64,000 nt of DNA, taken from assembly GCA_035362835.1 (NCBI GenBank), contig DAOSDY010000001.1, forward strand, positions 992,001 through 1,056,000, given 5' to 3'. The stretch is from Melioribacteraceae bacterium (GTDB lineage Bacteria > Bacteroidota > Ignavibacteria > Ignavibacteriales > Melioribacteraceae). The position numbers and the translations under genes are program-made. Positions 16,017 through 24,797 of this stretch are shown one piece after another. Numbering within the stretch: the first letter of the stretch is position 1; the number at the start of each line of letters is the position of its first letter. The notes beneath the pieces are model-generated. The model worked only from the letters and a program-made list of their open reading frames with translations. It made no database searches and was not told where the DNA came from.

Positions 16017-17963
16017 ATGAAATACAATAAATTAATATTTTCTTTCTTAGCACTTGTAGTCGTTTCAGGCATAATTTACAATTGTTCCGGTTCAGGTAGT
16101 TCCGGTGACTTCAGCGATGCGGCAAATAAAGTTTATGTTGCGCCCGGTTCATACGATGAATTCTACGCTTTCATGTCCGGCGGATTCAGCGGGCAGGTTG
16201 GGGTATACGGTTTACCTTCGGGAAGATTATTCAAGGAGATTGCCGTTTTCTCGCAGGATCCCGAAACCGGTTACGGATACTCCGAAGAGAGCAAGGCAAT
16301 GCTAATGACATCCTACGGATTTGTTCCATGGGATGACGCTCACCATCCTTCACTATCGATGACTAATGGAGAACAGGACGGAAGATGGCTATTTATTAAC
16401 GGAAATAATACACCACGCATTGCGCGTATTGATCTTCATTCTTTCGAGACAGTGGAAATAATCGAAACTCCTAATTCCGGAGGAAACCACGCTTCTCCGT
16501 TTGTAACCGAAAACACTGAATACGTTGTGGCTTCCACCAGATTCAGCATTCCGATTCCGAACAAAGATGTTCCGATCAGTTCCTATAAAGAAAATTTTAA
16601 CGGAACCGTTTCATTTATATGTGTCGATAAAAATTCCGGTAAAATGAATCTCGCATTTCAAATTCTTGTACCGGGATTCAATTACGATCTTGCAATACCC
16701 GGAAAAGGTCCCTCACACGGATGGGCATTTTTTACCTCCTACAATAGCGAACGTGCTAATTCCATGCTAGAAATAAATGCTTCGCAAAATGATAAAGATT
16801 TTATTGCGGCAGTTAACTGGAAAAAAGCAGAAGAGTACGTAAAACAGGGTAAAGCTGTAACAATGGATGGAGAATATTACAGAAATTATTACGATGAGGA
16901 AAAGCAGACCGCTTTTTCGGAGATCAACAAAAAAGTACTCGTTCTCAATCCTAAAGATTGTCCGGGTATGATCTACTACCTTCCAACTCCTAAATCTCCT
17001 CACGGAGTAGATGTTGATCCTACCGGAGAATATATAGCCGCCGGAGGAAAGCTGGCTACAGTGATTCCTGTTCATTCATTTTCAAAAATGCAAAAAGCAA
17101 TTGAAGAAAAACAATTTGATGGTGAGATAGAAGGTATTCCAATTCTAAAGTACGGTTCGGTTATCGCAGGTGAAGTTCAGGATCCGGGTCTCGGACCGCT
17201 TCACACACAATTTGACGGCGAGGGATACGGTTACACATCCGCATTCATTTCCTCCGAAATCGTTAAATGGAAAATCGGAACCTGGGAAGTTGTGGACAGA
17301 ATTCCTACGTACTATTCAATCGGTCACTTAATGATTCCGGGCGGCGACACAAAAAAGCCCTGGGGTAAATATGTTATTGCCCTAAACAAAATTACAAAAG
17401 ACAGATATCTTCCAACCGGGCCAGAGTTAACCCAATCAGCTCAACTGATAGATATAACCGGTGATAAAATGAAACTACTACTCGATTTTCCGACAACCGG
17501 CGAGCCTCATTATGCTCAGGCAATTTCTGCAGATCTGTTGATGAAAAATTCAAAAAGAATTTATGAGCTGGAGAAAAATCAGAATCCCAACGCCGTTAAA
17601 AGTGAGAAAGGCGCGAGAGTAGTTAGAAATGGTAATGAAGTGAGAATTTATATGACTGCCTCCCGCTCACATTTCAAGCCGGATAATATTGAAGGTGTAA
17701 AAGTCGGCGACAAAGTCTATTTCCACGTAACGAATCTTGAACAGGATTGGGATATTCCGCACGGATTTGTTGTGAAAGGACTTAACAGTTCGGAATTGCT
17801 GATAATGCCGGGACAAACCAAGACAATTGTCTGGGAACCAAAGAAGGTCGGTATATATCCGTTCTATTGCACCGATTTCTGTTCTGCACTTCATCAGGAA
17901 ATGTCGGGCTACATCAGAGTTTCGCCTGCAGGAAGTAACGTCCAGATTTCATATAACAAGTAA
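16017..17963 (+). CDS. nosZ: Nitrous-oxide reductase NosZ, clade II
   Basis: NosZ reduces N2O to N2 in the periplasm. The 648-residue protein has an N-terminal Sec-type signal without a twin arginine, which is the mark of clade II enzymes. The first domain is a seven-bladed propeller with the CuZ histidine motifs visible: DDAHHPS, SHGWAF, SPHGVDV, LHTQFD, IGHLM and EPHYAQA. The C-terminal cupredoxin domain has the CuA ligands Cys618, Cys622, His626 and Met629 in CTDFCSALHQEM. AGGAGG precedes the ATG. The signal ends near IIYNCSGSG; the cysteine could be lipidated, but the sequence before it is not a good lipobox. Confidence 0.97.
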   Translation: MKYNKLIFSFLALVVVSGIIYNCSGSGSSGDFSDAANKVYVAPGSYDEFYAFMSGGFSGQVGVYGLPSGRLFKEIAVFSQDPETGYGYSEESKAMLMTSYGFVPWDDAHHPSLSMTNGEQDGRWLFINGNNTPRIARIDLHSFETVEIIETPNSGGNHASPFVTENTEYVVASTRFSIPIPNKDVPISSYKENFNGTVSFICVDKNSGKMNLAFQILVPGFNYDLAIPGKGPSHGWAFFTSYNSERANSMLEINASQNDKDFIAAVNWKKAEEYVKQGKAVTMDGEYYRNYYDEEKQTAFSEINKKVLVLNPKDCPGMIYYLPTPKSPHGVDVDPTGEYIAAGGKLATVIPVHSFSKMQKAIEEKQFDGEIEGIPILKYGSVIAGEVQDPGLGPLHTQFDGEGYGYTSAFISSEIVKWKIGTWEVVDRIPTYYSIGHLMIPGGDTKKPWGKYVIALNKITKDRYLPTGPELTQSAQLIDITGDKMKLLLDFPTTGEPHYAQAISADLLMKNSKRIYELEKNQNPNAVKSEKGARVVRNGNEVRIYMTASRSHFKPDNIEGVKVGDKVYFHVTNLEQDWDIPHGFVVKGLNSSELLIMPGQTKTIVWEPKKVGIYPFYCTDFCSALHQEMSGYIRVSPAGSNVQISYNK

Positions 17964-17970
17964 TTGAAAT

Positions 17971-17993
17971 GAGTCCGCCTTTAAGGCGGACTC
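17971..17993 (+). terminator. Hairpin between nosZ and the accessory nos genes
   Basis: A 9-bp stem (GAGTCCGCC with GGCGGACTC) and a 5-base loop lie directly after the nosZ stop and are followed by TTTCCC. It can act as an attenuator or mRNA 3'-end protector, letting less transcript into nosB-like, nosL and the rest. A longer reading frame starts inside it, which argues against that start. Confidence 0.7.
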
Positions 17994-18010
17994 TTTCCCG
18001 AGGTAACGTA

Positions 18011-18589
18011 ATGAGTAACAGATCAAAATATTTAATGATTGCTTCAGCTTTGATTTTATTAGGTGCTTTTCTATTTCCTATTTGGAATATAAATCTTGAA
18101 GCTCCCCAATATCCCGAAGGAATCGGGTTGAGAATATGGGTAAATCAGGTAACAGGTGAAAAAGAATTCGATCTAAAAAACATTAACGGGCTTAATCACT
18201 ATATCGGAATGAAGCCCATTGTACCCGATGCAATTCCAGAATTAAAGTATATGCCCTATATACTGATTTTTCTTTCGTTAACAGGAATATTAATCGCATT
18301 TCTTAAAAAGAGAAAAATGCTTCTTGTCTGGATCGTTTTTGTACTTGTTGTTATGTCCATCGGCCTGTATGATTTTTACATGTGGGGATACGATTACGGA
18401 CACAATCTTGATTCTACAGCACCTATTAAAGTACCCGGCATGAGTTATCAGCCGCCGGTAATCGGAACAAAAAAATTGCTCAATATAACCGCAACTTCTT
18501 TACCGGGTCTTGGAAGCATCCTGATTTTTATTTCAGTTGGGTTGGCAACCACATCATATTTTATAGACAAAAAAGGAAAGGAGAAATGA
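18011..18589 (+). CDS. NosB-like membrane protein of clade II nos clusters
   Basis: This 192-residue protein has four predicted membrane helices (near residues 5-27, 86-103, 107-131 and 163-185) separated by a soluble loop containing NGLNHYIGM. It fits the membrane protein that sits next to nosZ in clade II operons (called NosB in Wolinella), which is needed for N2O reduction but of unknown mechanism. Identification rests on position and topology. The start at ATG 18011 follows GAGGTAACGTA. A frame open from 17969 would begin inside the hairpin and add a charged, unlikely N-terminus. Its stop overlaps the nosL start. Confidence 0.7.
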   Translation: MSNRSKYLMIASALILLGAFLFPIWNINLEAPQYPEGIGLRIWVNQVTGEKEFDLKNINGLNHYIGMKPIVPDAIPELKYMPYILIFLSLTGILIAFLKKRKMLLVWIVFVLVVMSIGLYDFYMWGYDYGHNLDSTAPIKVPGMSYQPPVIGTKKLLNITATSLPGLGSILIFISVGLATTSYFIDKKGKEK

Positions 18590-19044
18590 AAAGGAATTAT
18601 TTAGCAGCATGGACGATTTTAGTTTTATTGTCAGCTTTTACAGTATTATCCTGTCAGTCAAAACCCGAACCGATTTCTTACGGCGAGGACAATTGTGATA
18701 ATTGCAAAATGGCTATTTCCGATCCCAAGTACGGTACTGAGCTTATAACGGACAAAGGGAAAATATTCAAATTTGATTCTATCGAATGCCTTGCCGATTA
18801 TTCTATGAAAATCGATAGCAAAACTATAGGATCCATGTGGGTAACAGATTTTTCAAATCCTGAGAGCCTGATCAATACCAATAATGCTCTCTTTCTTAAA
18901 AGCGAAAAACTAAGAAGTCCAATGGGGCTTAATCTAAGCGGATTCAGCAACTCAAACGAACTTGACAAGGTATTAAAAGAATTTGACGGGGTAATAATAT
19001 CCTGGGACGGTATTCTAAAATATGTATCAGAGAAATGGAATTAA
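18586..19044 (+). CDS. nosL: NosL copper-binding lipoprotein
   Basis: The 152-residue protein has a lipoprotein signal with Cys23 (VLSC) and the NosL copper site CDNCKM (Cys37, Cys40, Met42) followed by ISDPKYG. A second conserved patch, FDSIECLADY, is also typical of NosL. NosL is a periplasmic Cu(I) chaperone that supplies the NosZ copper centre, probably together with NosDFY. The ATG overlaps the stop codon of the NosB-like gene by four bases. Its end overlaps the start of nosD. Confidence 0.9.
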   Translation: MKRNYLAAWTILVLLSAFTVLSCQSKPEPISYGEDNCDNCKMAISDPKYGTELITDKGKIFKFDSIECLADYSMKIDSKTIGSMWVTDFSNPESLINTNNALFLKSEKLRSPMGLNLSGFSNSNELDKVLKEFDGVIISWDGILKYVSEKWN

Positions 19045-20332
19045 GCGAGCAGACTTAATAAGCAGTTACAGTACAGTAAGTAATCTAAGAAAATATTCTT
19101 ACGGCGGTCTTTTATTTTTTATAATATTCCTCCTATTCTCTTCTATACTTTCTGCAAAAACATTCGTTATCGGCGAGAAGCATAAAATAAAATCGATCCG
19201 CGCCGCACTCGAAGCCTCTTCCAACGGGGATACATTAATAGTTGCCGGCGGATTTTATAACGAAGGAACACTTCTTATTACAAAGTCGATCCTGCTCATC
19301 GGAATGAATGAGCCTGTAATTTCAGGGAATGGTAAACATGAAATTGTAAAAGTAAAAGCAGATCATGTAGTAATCCGCGGGTTTATCTTTAAAGATGCCG
19401 GAATCAATTTTATATATGAAAATGCAGCTGTAAAGCTTGATAGTGTTCAAAACTGTACAGTAGAAAAGAATAAATTCATTAATAATTTCTTCGGAATCTA
19501 TCTCTCCAAATCATCCTCATGCAGGATTCTAGACAACGAACTGACGGCTTTTCAAAAACGGGAGACCTACTCAGGAAACGGAATTCATCTGTGGCAATGC
19601 CGGGAAATGTATATTAAGGGAAATAAAATAAACGGTCACAGAGACGGCATCTATTTCGAATTTGTTAAGAAAAGCAGAATCGAAGAAAACCGGAGTAGAA
19701 ACAACATCAGGTACGGTCTTCACTTTATGTTTTCAGACAGCTGCGATTATTCCGATAATTATTTTGCCGGCAACGGTGCCGGAGTAGCAGTAATGTTTAC
19801 CAAAAACGTACGAATGTTTAATAATCTGTTCGAAAACAATTGGGGCGGGGCCGCATACGGACTTCTGCTTAAAGACATTTCCGACAGCAGAATTTTCAAC
19901 AACAGGTTCATTAAAAATTCCTGTGCCGTTTATTATGAAGGATGCAGCCGAGTCCTTACGGAAAAGAATCAATTTATAGAGAACGGCTGGGGAATACGGC
20001 TGATGGCAAACTCGATGGACAATGAATTTTTATCAAACAATTTTATCGGCAACACATTTGACGTAACAACCAACAGTACCCGAAATTATAATTTCTTCGA
20101 GGGTAATTACTGGTCCGAATACAAAGGATATGATCTGAATAAAGACGGAATTGGAGACATACCATTCCGGCCTGTAAAATATTTTTCACTAATCAGCGAG
20201 AAAGTCCGCCCCTCTCTCATTTTGATCAGAAGTTTATTTACCGAATTGATAAATCTCGCTGAAAATATTTTTCCGACTCTTACACCTGCCGGACTAACAG
20301 ACGACAAACCAAAAATGAAAAGGATTTTATGA
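19022..20332 (+). CDS. nosD: NosD periplasmic beta-helix protein
   Basis: This 436-residue protein has an unusually long N-terminal region before the signal helix (residues 29-45) and then repeated parallel beta-helix (CASH) units with N-N-x-F/I rungs over most of its length. NosD is the periplasmic part of the NosDFY complex that loads copper into NosZ. The start overlaps nosL by 23 bases. No other ATG, GTG or TTG lies in frame before the signal helix, so the long N-terminus is taken as real. Its stop overlaps the nosF start (ATGA). Confidence 0.9.
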   Translation: MYQRNGIKRADLISSYSTVSNLRKYSYGGLLFFIIFLLFSSILSAKTFVIGEKHKIKSIRAALEASSNGDTLIVAGGFYNEGTLLITKSILLIGMNEPVISGNGKHEIVKVKADHVVIRGFIFKDAGINFIYENAAVKLDSVQNCTVEKNKFINNFFGIYLSKSSSCRILDNELTAFQKRETYSGNGIHLWQCREMYIKGNKINGHRDGIYFEFVKKSRIEENRSRNNIRYGLHFMFSDSCDYSDNYFAGNGAGVAVMFTKNVRMFNNLFENNWGGAAYGLLLKDISDSRIFNNRFIKNSCAVYYEGCSRVLTEKNQFIENGWGIRLMANSMDNEFLSNNFIGNTFDVTTNSTRNYNFFEGNYWSEYKGYDLNKDGIGDIPFRPVKYFSLISEKVRPSLILIRSLFTELINLAENIFPTLTPAGLTDDKPKMKRIL

Positions 20333-21033
20333 TCACCATTTCAGGATTAAATAAAAGTTTCGGGTCGCTTGAAGTTCTGCGGAATCTAAACCTCGAGATT
20401 AAAAATGGAACAATTACATATCTTGTGGGGCCGAATGCATCCGGAAAAACAACTCTTATTAAATCGATACTGGGATTAGTAAAGCCGGACAACGGTTCAA
20501 TATATATTGATGCGGAAAAATTAAACGGCAATCATTCCTACAGATCCAAAATCGGCTATATGCCCCAGATTGCAAGCTTCCCCGATAACCTGACAGTTAC
20601 TGAAATTATTAAGATGATAAAGAATCTTCGTGATGATTATAAATCCTACGACGAAGAGTTGATAGACATGCTGAGACTCAGCAAAGAATTCAACAAGCGT
20701 TTAAAAAACCTTTCAGGGGGCACCAAGCAGAAAGTAAACGCGGTTATTGCATTCCTTTTTAACCCGGAAATATTAATTCTCGATGAACCTACTGCCGGCC
20801 TCGATCCTGTCTCCAGCAGTATTCTAAAAGACAAAATCATTAAAGAAAATAAACAGGGCAAGACAATAATATTCACTTCACATATTTTGAGCGAACTTGA
20901 AGAACTTGCAGAAGATGTTATTTTCCTTCTTGAAGGTGAAACCCGCTTTCAAGGTACAATGATCGATCTGATCAATTCCACCGGAAAACAGAATCTCGAA
21001 CGCTCAATCGCATCGATCATGACGGGAAATTAA
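20329..21033 (+). CDS. nosF: NosF ABC transporter ATPase
   Basis: This 234-residue ATPase has Walker A GPNASGKTT (34-42), signature LSGGTKQK (128-135), Walker B ILILDEP (near 147-153) and the switch histidine in FTSHIL. NosF works with the membrane protein NosY and the periplasmic NosD to mature the CuZ site of NosZ. The ATG overlaps the nosD stop by four bases, and nosY begins 2 bases after the nosF stop, so the three genes are coupled. Confidence 0.93.
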   Translation: MITISGLNKSFGSLEVLRNLNLEIKNGTITYLVGPNASGKTTLIKSILGLVKPDNGSIYIDAEKLNGNHSYRSKIGYMPQIASFPDNLTVTEIIKMIKNLRDDYKSYDEELIDMLRLSKEFNKRLKNLSGGTKQKVNAVIAFLFNPEILILDEPTAGLDPVSSSILKDKIIKENKQGKTIIFTSHILSELEELAEDVIFLLEGETRFQGTMIDLINSTGKQNLERSIASIMTGN

Positions 21034-21034
21034 T

Positions 21035-21826
21035 ATGAGAACACTAATTAAAATAATCCGGTACCAGATACACGATATGTCCAGAAGTCTCTGGCTGATA
21101 ATTTACACGGCCTTTTTCTTAATTACCGGTTACGGGCTTACGACTTTTTCATCAGACGCGCCGAAGGTTCTTGTAAGCATGATGAATATTACACTTATAA
21201 TAATTCCGCTTGTATCAATCATATTCGGCACTATCTATCATTACAACAACAAAGATTACATCATACTGATGCTTTCCCAGCCGATAAAGAGAAATATTCT
21301 CTTCATCGGATTATACCTTGGGCTTGTGATACCGCTAGTATCGAGTTTTTTTATCGGTACGCTTATACCGCTTCTTTTTTCAAAGATAAGTTTGAAAGAT
21401 CACTATGAAGTTTTGATCTATCTATTCGTATCAGGATTTTTTCAGACGGCCATTTTTGTATCGATCGCATTCCTGATTGCATCATATAATGAAAACAGAA
21501 TGCTTGGACTCGGATTATCGATATTTGTCTGGCTCTGTTTTGCAGTTCTTTACGACGGTCTGCTCCTTGTATTCATTCAGTATTTTAATGATTATCCTCT
21601 TGAAAAAATTCTGATCGGTTTTTCAATATTTAATCCGGTCGATTTGGCGAGGATATTAATAATTCTTAAACTTGATGTGGCGGCTTTAATGGGTTACACG
21701 GGAGCTGTCTTTCAGAAATTCTTTAACACCGATCTCGGAATACTGATTTCCATTGTTTCATTAATTATATGGACATTTGTTCCGCTTGTAATCGGAAAGT
21801 CAAAATTTTCTAAAAAGGATTTATAA
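21035..21826 (+). CDS. nosY: NosY ABC transporter permease
   Basis: The 263-residue protein has six predicted membrane helices in the ABC-2 permease arrangement, with the early motif FGTIYHYNNKDYIILMLSQP typical of NosY. It forms the membrane part of the NosDFY copper-site maturation transporter. It follows nosF with almost no gap. Confidence 0.92.
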   Translation: MRTLIKIIRYQIHDMSRSLWLIIYTAFFLITGYGLTTFSSDAPKVLVSMMNITLIIIPLVSIIFGTIYHYNNKDYIILMLSQPIKRNILFIGLYLGLVIPLVSSFFIGTLIPLLFSKISLKDHYEVLIYLFVSGFFQTAIFVSIAFLIASYNENRMLGLGLSIFVWLCFAVLYDGLLLVFIQYFNDYPLEKILIGFSIFNPVDLARILIILKLDVAALMGYTGAVFQKFFNTDLGILISIVSLIIWTFVPLVIGKSKFSKKDL

Positions 21827-21852
21827 ACTATTCTTCTTTACGGAGCAATAAA

Positions 21853-22686
21853 ATGATTCGGGAAATAATCAAAATTGACGAGGAGTTATGCGACGGCTGC
21901 GGAGTATGCGTGCCCGCCTGTGCCGAAGGCGCTCTTCAGATTATTGACGGTAAGGCCAGATTGATAAGCGACCTTTTCTGCGACGGGCTTGGTGCATGCA
22001 TATCCGATTGCCCGCAGGGAGCTATAACAATAGAACGAAGAGAGGCAGATCCCTACAACGAATACATTGTTATGGAAGCCATTGTAAAAGGGGGGCCTAA
22101 CGTTATTAAGGCCCACTTAAAGCATCTGCGCGATCATAAGGAGTTTGGTCTCTTTGCGGAAGCTATAGATTATTTAAACGACCACAAAATAATAATACCG
22201 GTGCCGGATGACGCTGTGGCTGAAGAACCATTAAAGGAAGGATGTCCCGGTAATAAGGAAGCAGTGCTTGTACCAAGTCAATTTGAAGAGGAAGGAACCC
22301 GTACCTCGCAATTGTCCAACTGGCCGGTTCAGATGTATTTGATTTCTCCAACTGCTGCTCACTTCAGGAATTCGGATCTGCTTCTTGCCGCAGACTGTGC
22401 CGCGTTCTCCTACGGAGATTTTCACAAAGATTATATTAAAGGTAAATCCCTTGCAATTGCTTGTCCTAAACTTGATTCAAACAAGCAGGTCTACCTCGAT
22501 AAGCTGATTACGCTAATCAACCAGACGAACATAAACTCAATTACTGTAGTGGTTATGGAAGTACCGTGCTGCAGCGGACTGGTTCAGCTTGTAACACAGG
22601 CGCTCGATCATTCTGAAAGAAATCTGCCGGTAAGAGTAATTGTAATCGGTATAAACGGCAATCAGTTAAAAAGTATAGACCTTTAA
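21853..22686 (+). CDS. Two-cluster ferredoxin protein at the end of the nos operon
   Basis: The first 60 of 277 residues carry a ferredoxin domain. One cluster motif is complete (Cys13, 16, 19, 23). The second, CDGLGACISDCP, has Leu46 where a cysteine is expected, a variant common in this family of anaerobic electron carriers. The rest holds conserved cysteines in EGCPG, ACPKLD and EVPCCSGL, which suggest a further metal or cluster site. Proteins like this are often encoded near RIC or hybrid-cluster proteins in anaerobes, so a part in NO defence or cluster repair is plausible. A direct role in N2O reduction is not shown. Confidence 0.8.
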   Translation: MIREIIKIDEELCDGCGVCVPACAEGALQIIDGKARLISDLFCDGLGACISDCPQGAITIERREADPYNEYIVMEAIVKGGPNVIKAHLKHLRDHKEFGLFAEAIDYLNDHKIIIPVPDDAVAEEPLKEGCPGNKEAVLVPSQFEEEGTRTSQLSNWPVQMYLISPTAAHFRNSDLLLAADCAAFSYGDFHKDYIKGKSLAIACPKLDSNKQVYLDKLITLINQTNINSITVVVMEVPCCSGLVQLVTQALDHSERNLPVRVIVIGINGNQLKSIDL

Positions 22687-22703
22687 TTACAGAAAGGATA
22701 ACA

Positions 22704-22748
22704 ATGAGAGTTAATAAACAATCAAAGACAAAGAATCGATCAGCTTAA
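22704..22748 (+). other. Possible 14-codon peptide after the nos operon
   Basis: An ATG with a good AGAAAGGATAACA leader opens a frame of 14 codons rich in Lys, Arg, Asn and Ser (MRVNKQSKTKNRSA). It could be a leader peptide, the remnant of a broken gene or chance. No terminator is seen between it and the methyltransferase gene. Confidence 0.2.
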
Positions 22749-22850
22749 CAACTGACCTTGAAATCCGTAATGTTATTTCATTCTTAGATATAAAATGTTT
22801 TTAAGATTTTACAATTGTATTTTGCGGACGGTGATTAATTAGAGGGATAA

Positions 22851-23594
22851 ATGCTCAACAGTAAAAATTTTTATGATGAGATTTCGAGTTTCTACGGCAG
22901 AATGATCGATCTCGAAAAAAACCTGGCACTCAGAACAGATGCCTATAAAAATATTTTTCCTCAACCCGGAAGAACAGCAGATATCGGATGCGGGATAGGT
23001 CTTGATTCAATTGCTCTCGCGCGAAACGGACATTCTGTTTCTTCTTTCGATCCGTCACTCTTAATGATCAAAGAAGCAGAAAACAACGCATCAAAATTTA
23101 ACGTCTCAATCGACTCTCATGTTCATTCATTCAACTCTCTCCCGAAGAAATATCACGGCTATTTCGATAACATTGTCTCCGTCGGTAATACAATAGCTCA
23201 TCTATCACCCGCCGATCTTAAAAAAGCTTTCAACAAGATTAAACAAACTCTTGTACCGGGCGGGAAACTCTTTCTTCATATACTGAATTATGAATTAATT
23301 CTGCGCGAGAAGAAAAGAATAAACAATATTGCGGTTCGTGACGGCCAGACAATAATCCGTTTTTATGACCTTGGGAATAAAAAAATCAGGTTCAACATAC
23401 TCGCTTTTCCTACAGCATCTCCGAAGGAGTTCCGGCTTGTTACCACAATTCATTATCCTCATTCAAAAAAGAGAATCGGGAATTATCTGAAGGGAGCTGG
23501 ATTTTACAAAATTAAATTCAGCGGGAATTTTGCCGGCGATCCTTTCGATCTGAGAAAATCCAAAGATCTGTTTATCGAAGCAATCAGAAAATAA
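22851..23594 (+). CDS. Class I SAM-dependent methyltransferase
   Basis: This 247-residue protein has the Rossmann methyltransferase fold: motif I ADIGCGIGLDSIALA (about residues 43-57), acidic motif SSFDPS after it, and a motif IV-like IVSVGNTIAHL. The substrate is unknown; the general shape is that of small-molecule methyltransferases of the UbiE/Methyltransf_25 type. It has its own AGAGGGATAA ribosome-binding site and ends exactly where the convergent PH-domain gene ends, so the two are tail to tail with no space for a terminator. Confidence 0.8.
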   Translation: MLNSKNFYDEISSFYGRMIDLEKNLALRTDAYKNIFPQPGRTADIGCGIGLDSIALARNGHSVSSFDPSLLMIKEAENNASKFNVSIDSHVHSFNSLPKKYHGYFDNIVSVGNTIAHLSPADLKKAFNKIKQTLVPGGKLFLHILNYELILREKKRINNIAVRDGQTIIRFYDLGNKKIRFNILAFPTASPKEFRLVTTIHYPHSKKRIGNYLKGAGFYKIKFSGNFAGDPFDLRKSKDLFIEAIRK

Positions 23595-24200
23595 TTAGAG
23601 CGGTAACTCTTTGCCGCAATACCGGCATACTTTGGCTTTGGCTTTTATTTTCTCCGCGCAATAGGGGCATTCTTTTGTTTCCTCACCTATCTCGCCGTCA
23701 ACGGCATCTGCAAGCTTATAGGCCTGTTTGTTGATCTGCGATTCTTTGTATTGTTCCATTGCGCTTGAGAGAGCTTCCTTCAATTTGTTCGGATAGGAAA
23801 TATTCGTATAACTTGTCTCTCCCATTTCTGCGGCTGTTTGAATCTGCACATCACCATAACCGAAAATTCTGCCCAGGACATTCTGACTGTATGCCACATT
23901 ATTGATTTTATCAATCGGGCTTTCTTTCGAATTAATTGAGAATACACCGCTTTCATCAATAACCCGGATATTAGTAACCGCCCAGAGATCATTTTTCCAT
24001 GAATAATATCTGAATAAAAAATAAAGGACCGACAGAACGGGGATAAATAAATACCAGCTTTTTTTATCATCAAGTTGAAAATAAATATAAAACGAGAGTA
24101 CTATAAGTGCGGCCGTAATTAAAACCGGAATGATCAGAAAGAACCAGTGTTTTCTTGTTTCGAATAATAAGTGTTCATCCTTTCTTAATGTGGTTTTCAT
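23595..24200 (-). CDS. bPH2-domain membrane protein with C-terminal zinc ribbon
   Basis: This 201-residue protein has two membrane helices (about residues 19-41 and 52-67), then a bacterial PH domain with the motif NIRVIDESGVFS, and ends in a double zinc-ribbon motif CPYCAEK...CRYCGK. Proteins of this kind (YdbT/YdbS type) are membrane-associated and of unknown biochemical function. It is preceded by GAGGCGG and lies 15 bases after the Rrf2 gene on the same strand, so the two may be co-transcribed. Confidence 0.8.
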   Translation of the reverse strand: MKTTLRKDEHLLFETRKHWFFLIIPVLITAALIVLSFYIYFQLDDKKSWYLFIPVLSVLYFLFRYYSWKNDLWAVTNIRVIDESGVFSINSKESPIDKINNVAYSQNVLGRIFGYGDVQIQTAAEMGETSYTNISYPNKLKEALSSAMEQYKESQINKQAYKLADAVDGEIGEETKECPYCAEKIKAKAKVCRYCGKELPL

Positions 24201-24215
24201 ATCCGCCTCTCGGAA

Positions 24216-24647
24216 CTATAATGAAATTATTTTTTGAATTGTTTTTTCTTTCAGCTGTTCAAGAGTTTCTTCGCTCAGCATTCTATATGCTTCATCCCTG
24301 AGTTTACCCCATTTATTATGTATGGGGCAAGGATTCTCGGAAGAGCAGCCGGGGAATCCGAGAACACAGGAATGAAATACTTCTAATCCATCGATTGCCT
24401 CAACAATATCGATCAGCTTTATTCCGGAAGGACTCTTGGCAAGATAGAATCCCCCGCTTTTCCCCTTTTTCGATCCCACAATTCCGCTCTTTGTTAGAAT
24501 CTGAAGGACTTTGGAAACGTATTCCTTCGGGACTTTCAATTCTTTGGATACTTCATCTGCGTTAAAAATGATTTTTTCCTTTTTGATGGAAAGGAATAGA
24601 ACTGCCTGAAGTCCAAGTTCGCAGGTTTTGGAGAAAAACACTGTCAT
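24216..24647 (-). CDS. Rrf2-family regulator with NsrR/IscR-type cysteines
   Basis: This 143-residue protein has the Rrf2 winged helix (recognition region KVPKEYVSKVLQILTKSG, wing GSKKGKSGGFYLA) and three cysteines, Cys94, Cys101 and Cys107, with the spacing of iron-sulfur cluster binding members. Such regulators sense NO (NsrR) or cluster status (IscR). Its place 1.5 kb after the nos operon with its RIC protein favours an NO-responsive role. I did not find a clear NsrR operator in the nearby promoters, so the targets remain open. Confidence 0.88.
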   Translation of the reverse strand: MTVFFSKTCELGLQAVLFLSIKKEKIIFNADEVSKELKVPKEYVSKVLQILTKSGIVGSKKGKSGGFYLAKSPSGIKLIDIVEAIDGLEVFHSCVLGFPGCSSENPCPIHNKWGKLRDEAYRMLSEETLEQLKEKTIQKIISL

Positions 24648-24761
24648 TTATATTACCTGTTGTTCTAATCTTCAAATGGTTAATGTAAAAATAGAAAAAA
24701 GGAAGCAACTGAACAGAAAATAAATTTTCCTGAAGGGAAAAAGATGAGGGGGTAAAAAAAA

Positions 24762-24788
24762 GGCGGTCTATCAAGTTGATTAACCGCC
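24762..24788 (-). terminator. Rho-independent terminator of the small barrel gene
   Basis: A 6-bp GC-rich stem (GGCGGT with ACCGCC), extended by AATCAA/TTGAT pairing, is followed on the minus strand by a run of seven T. It sits just after the stop of the barrel gene. Confidence 0.85.
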
Positions 24789-24797
24789 TCTAAAAAA

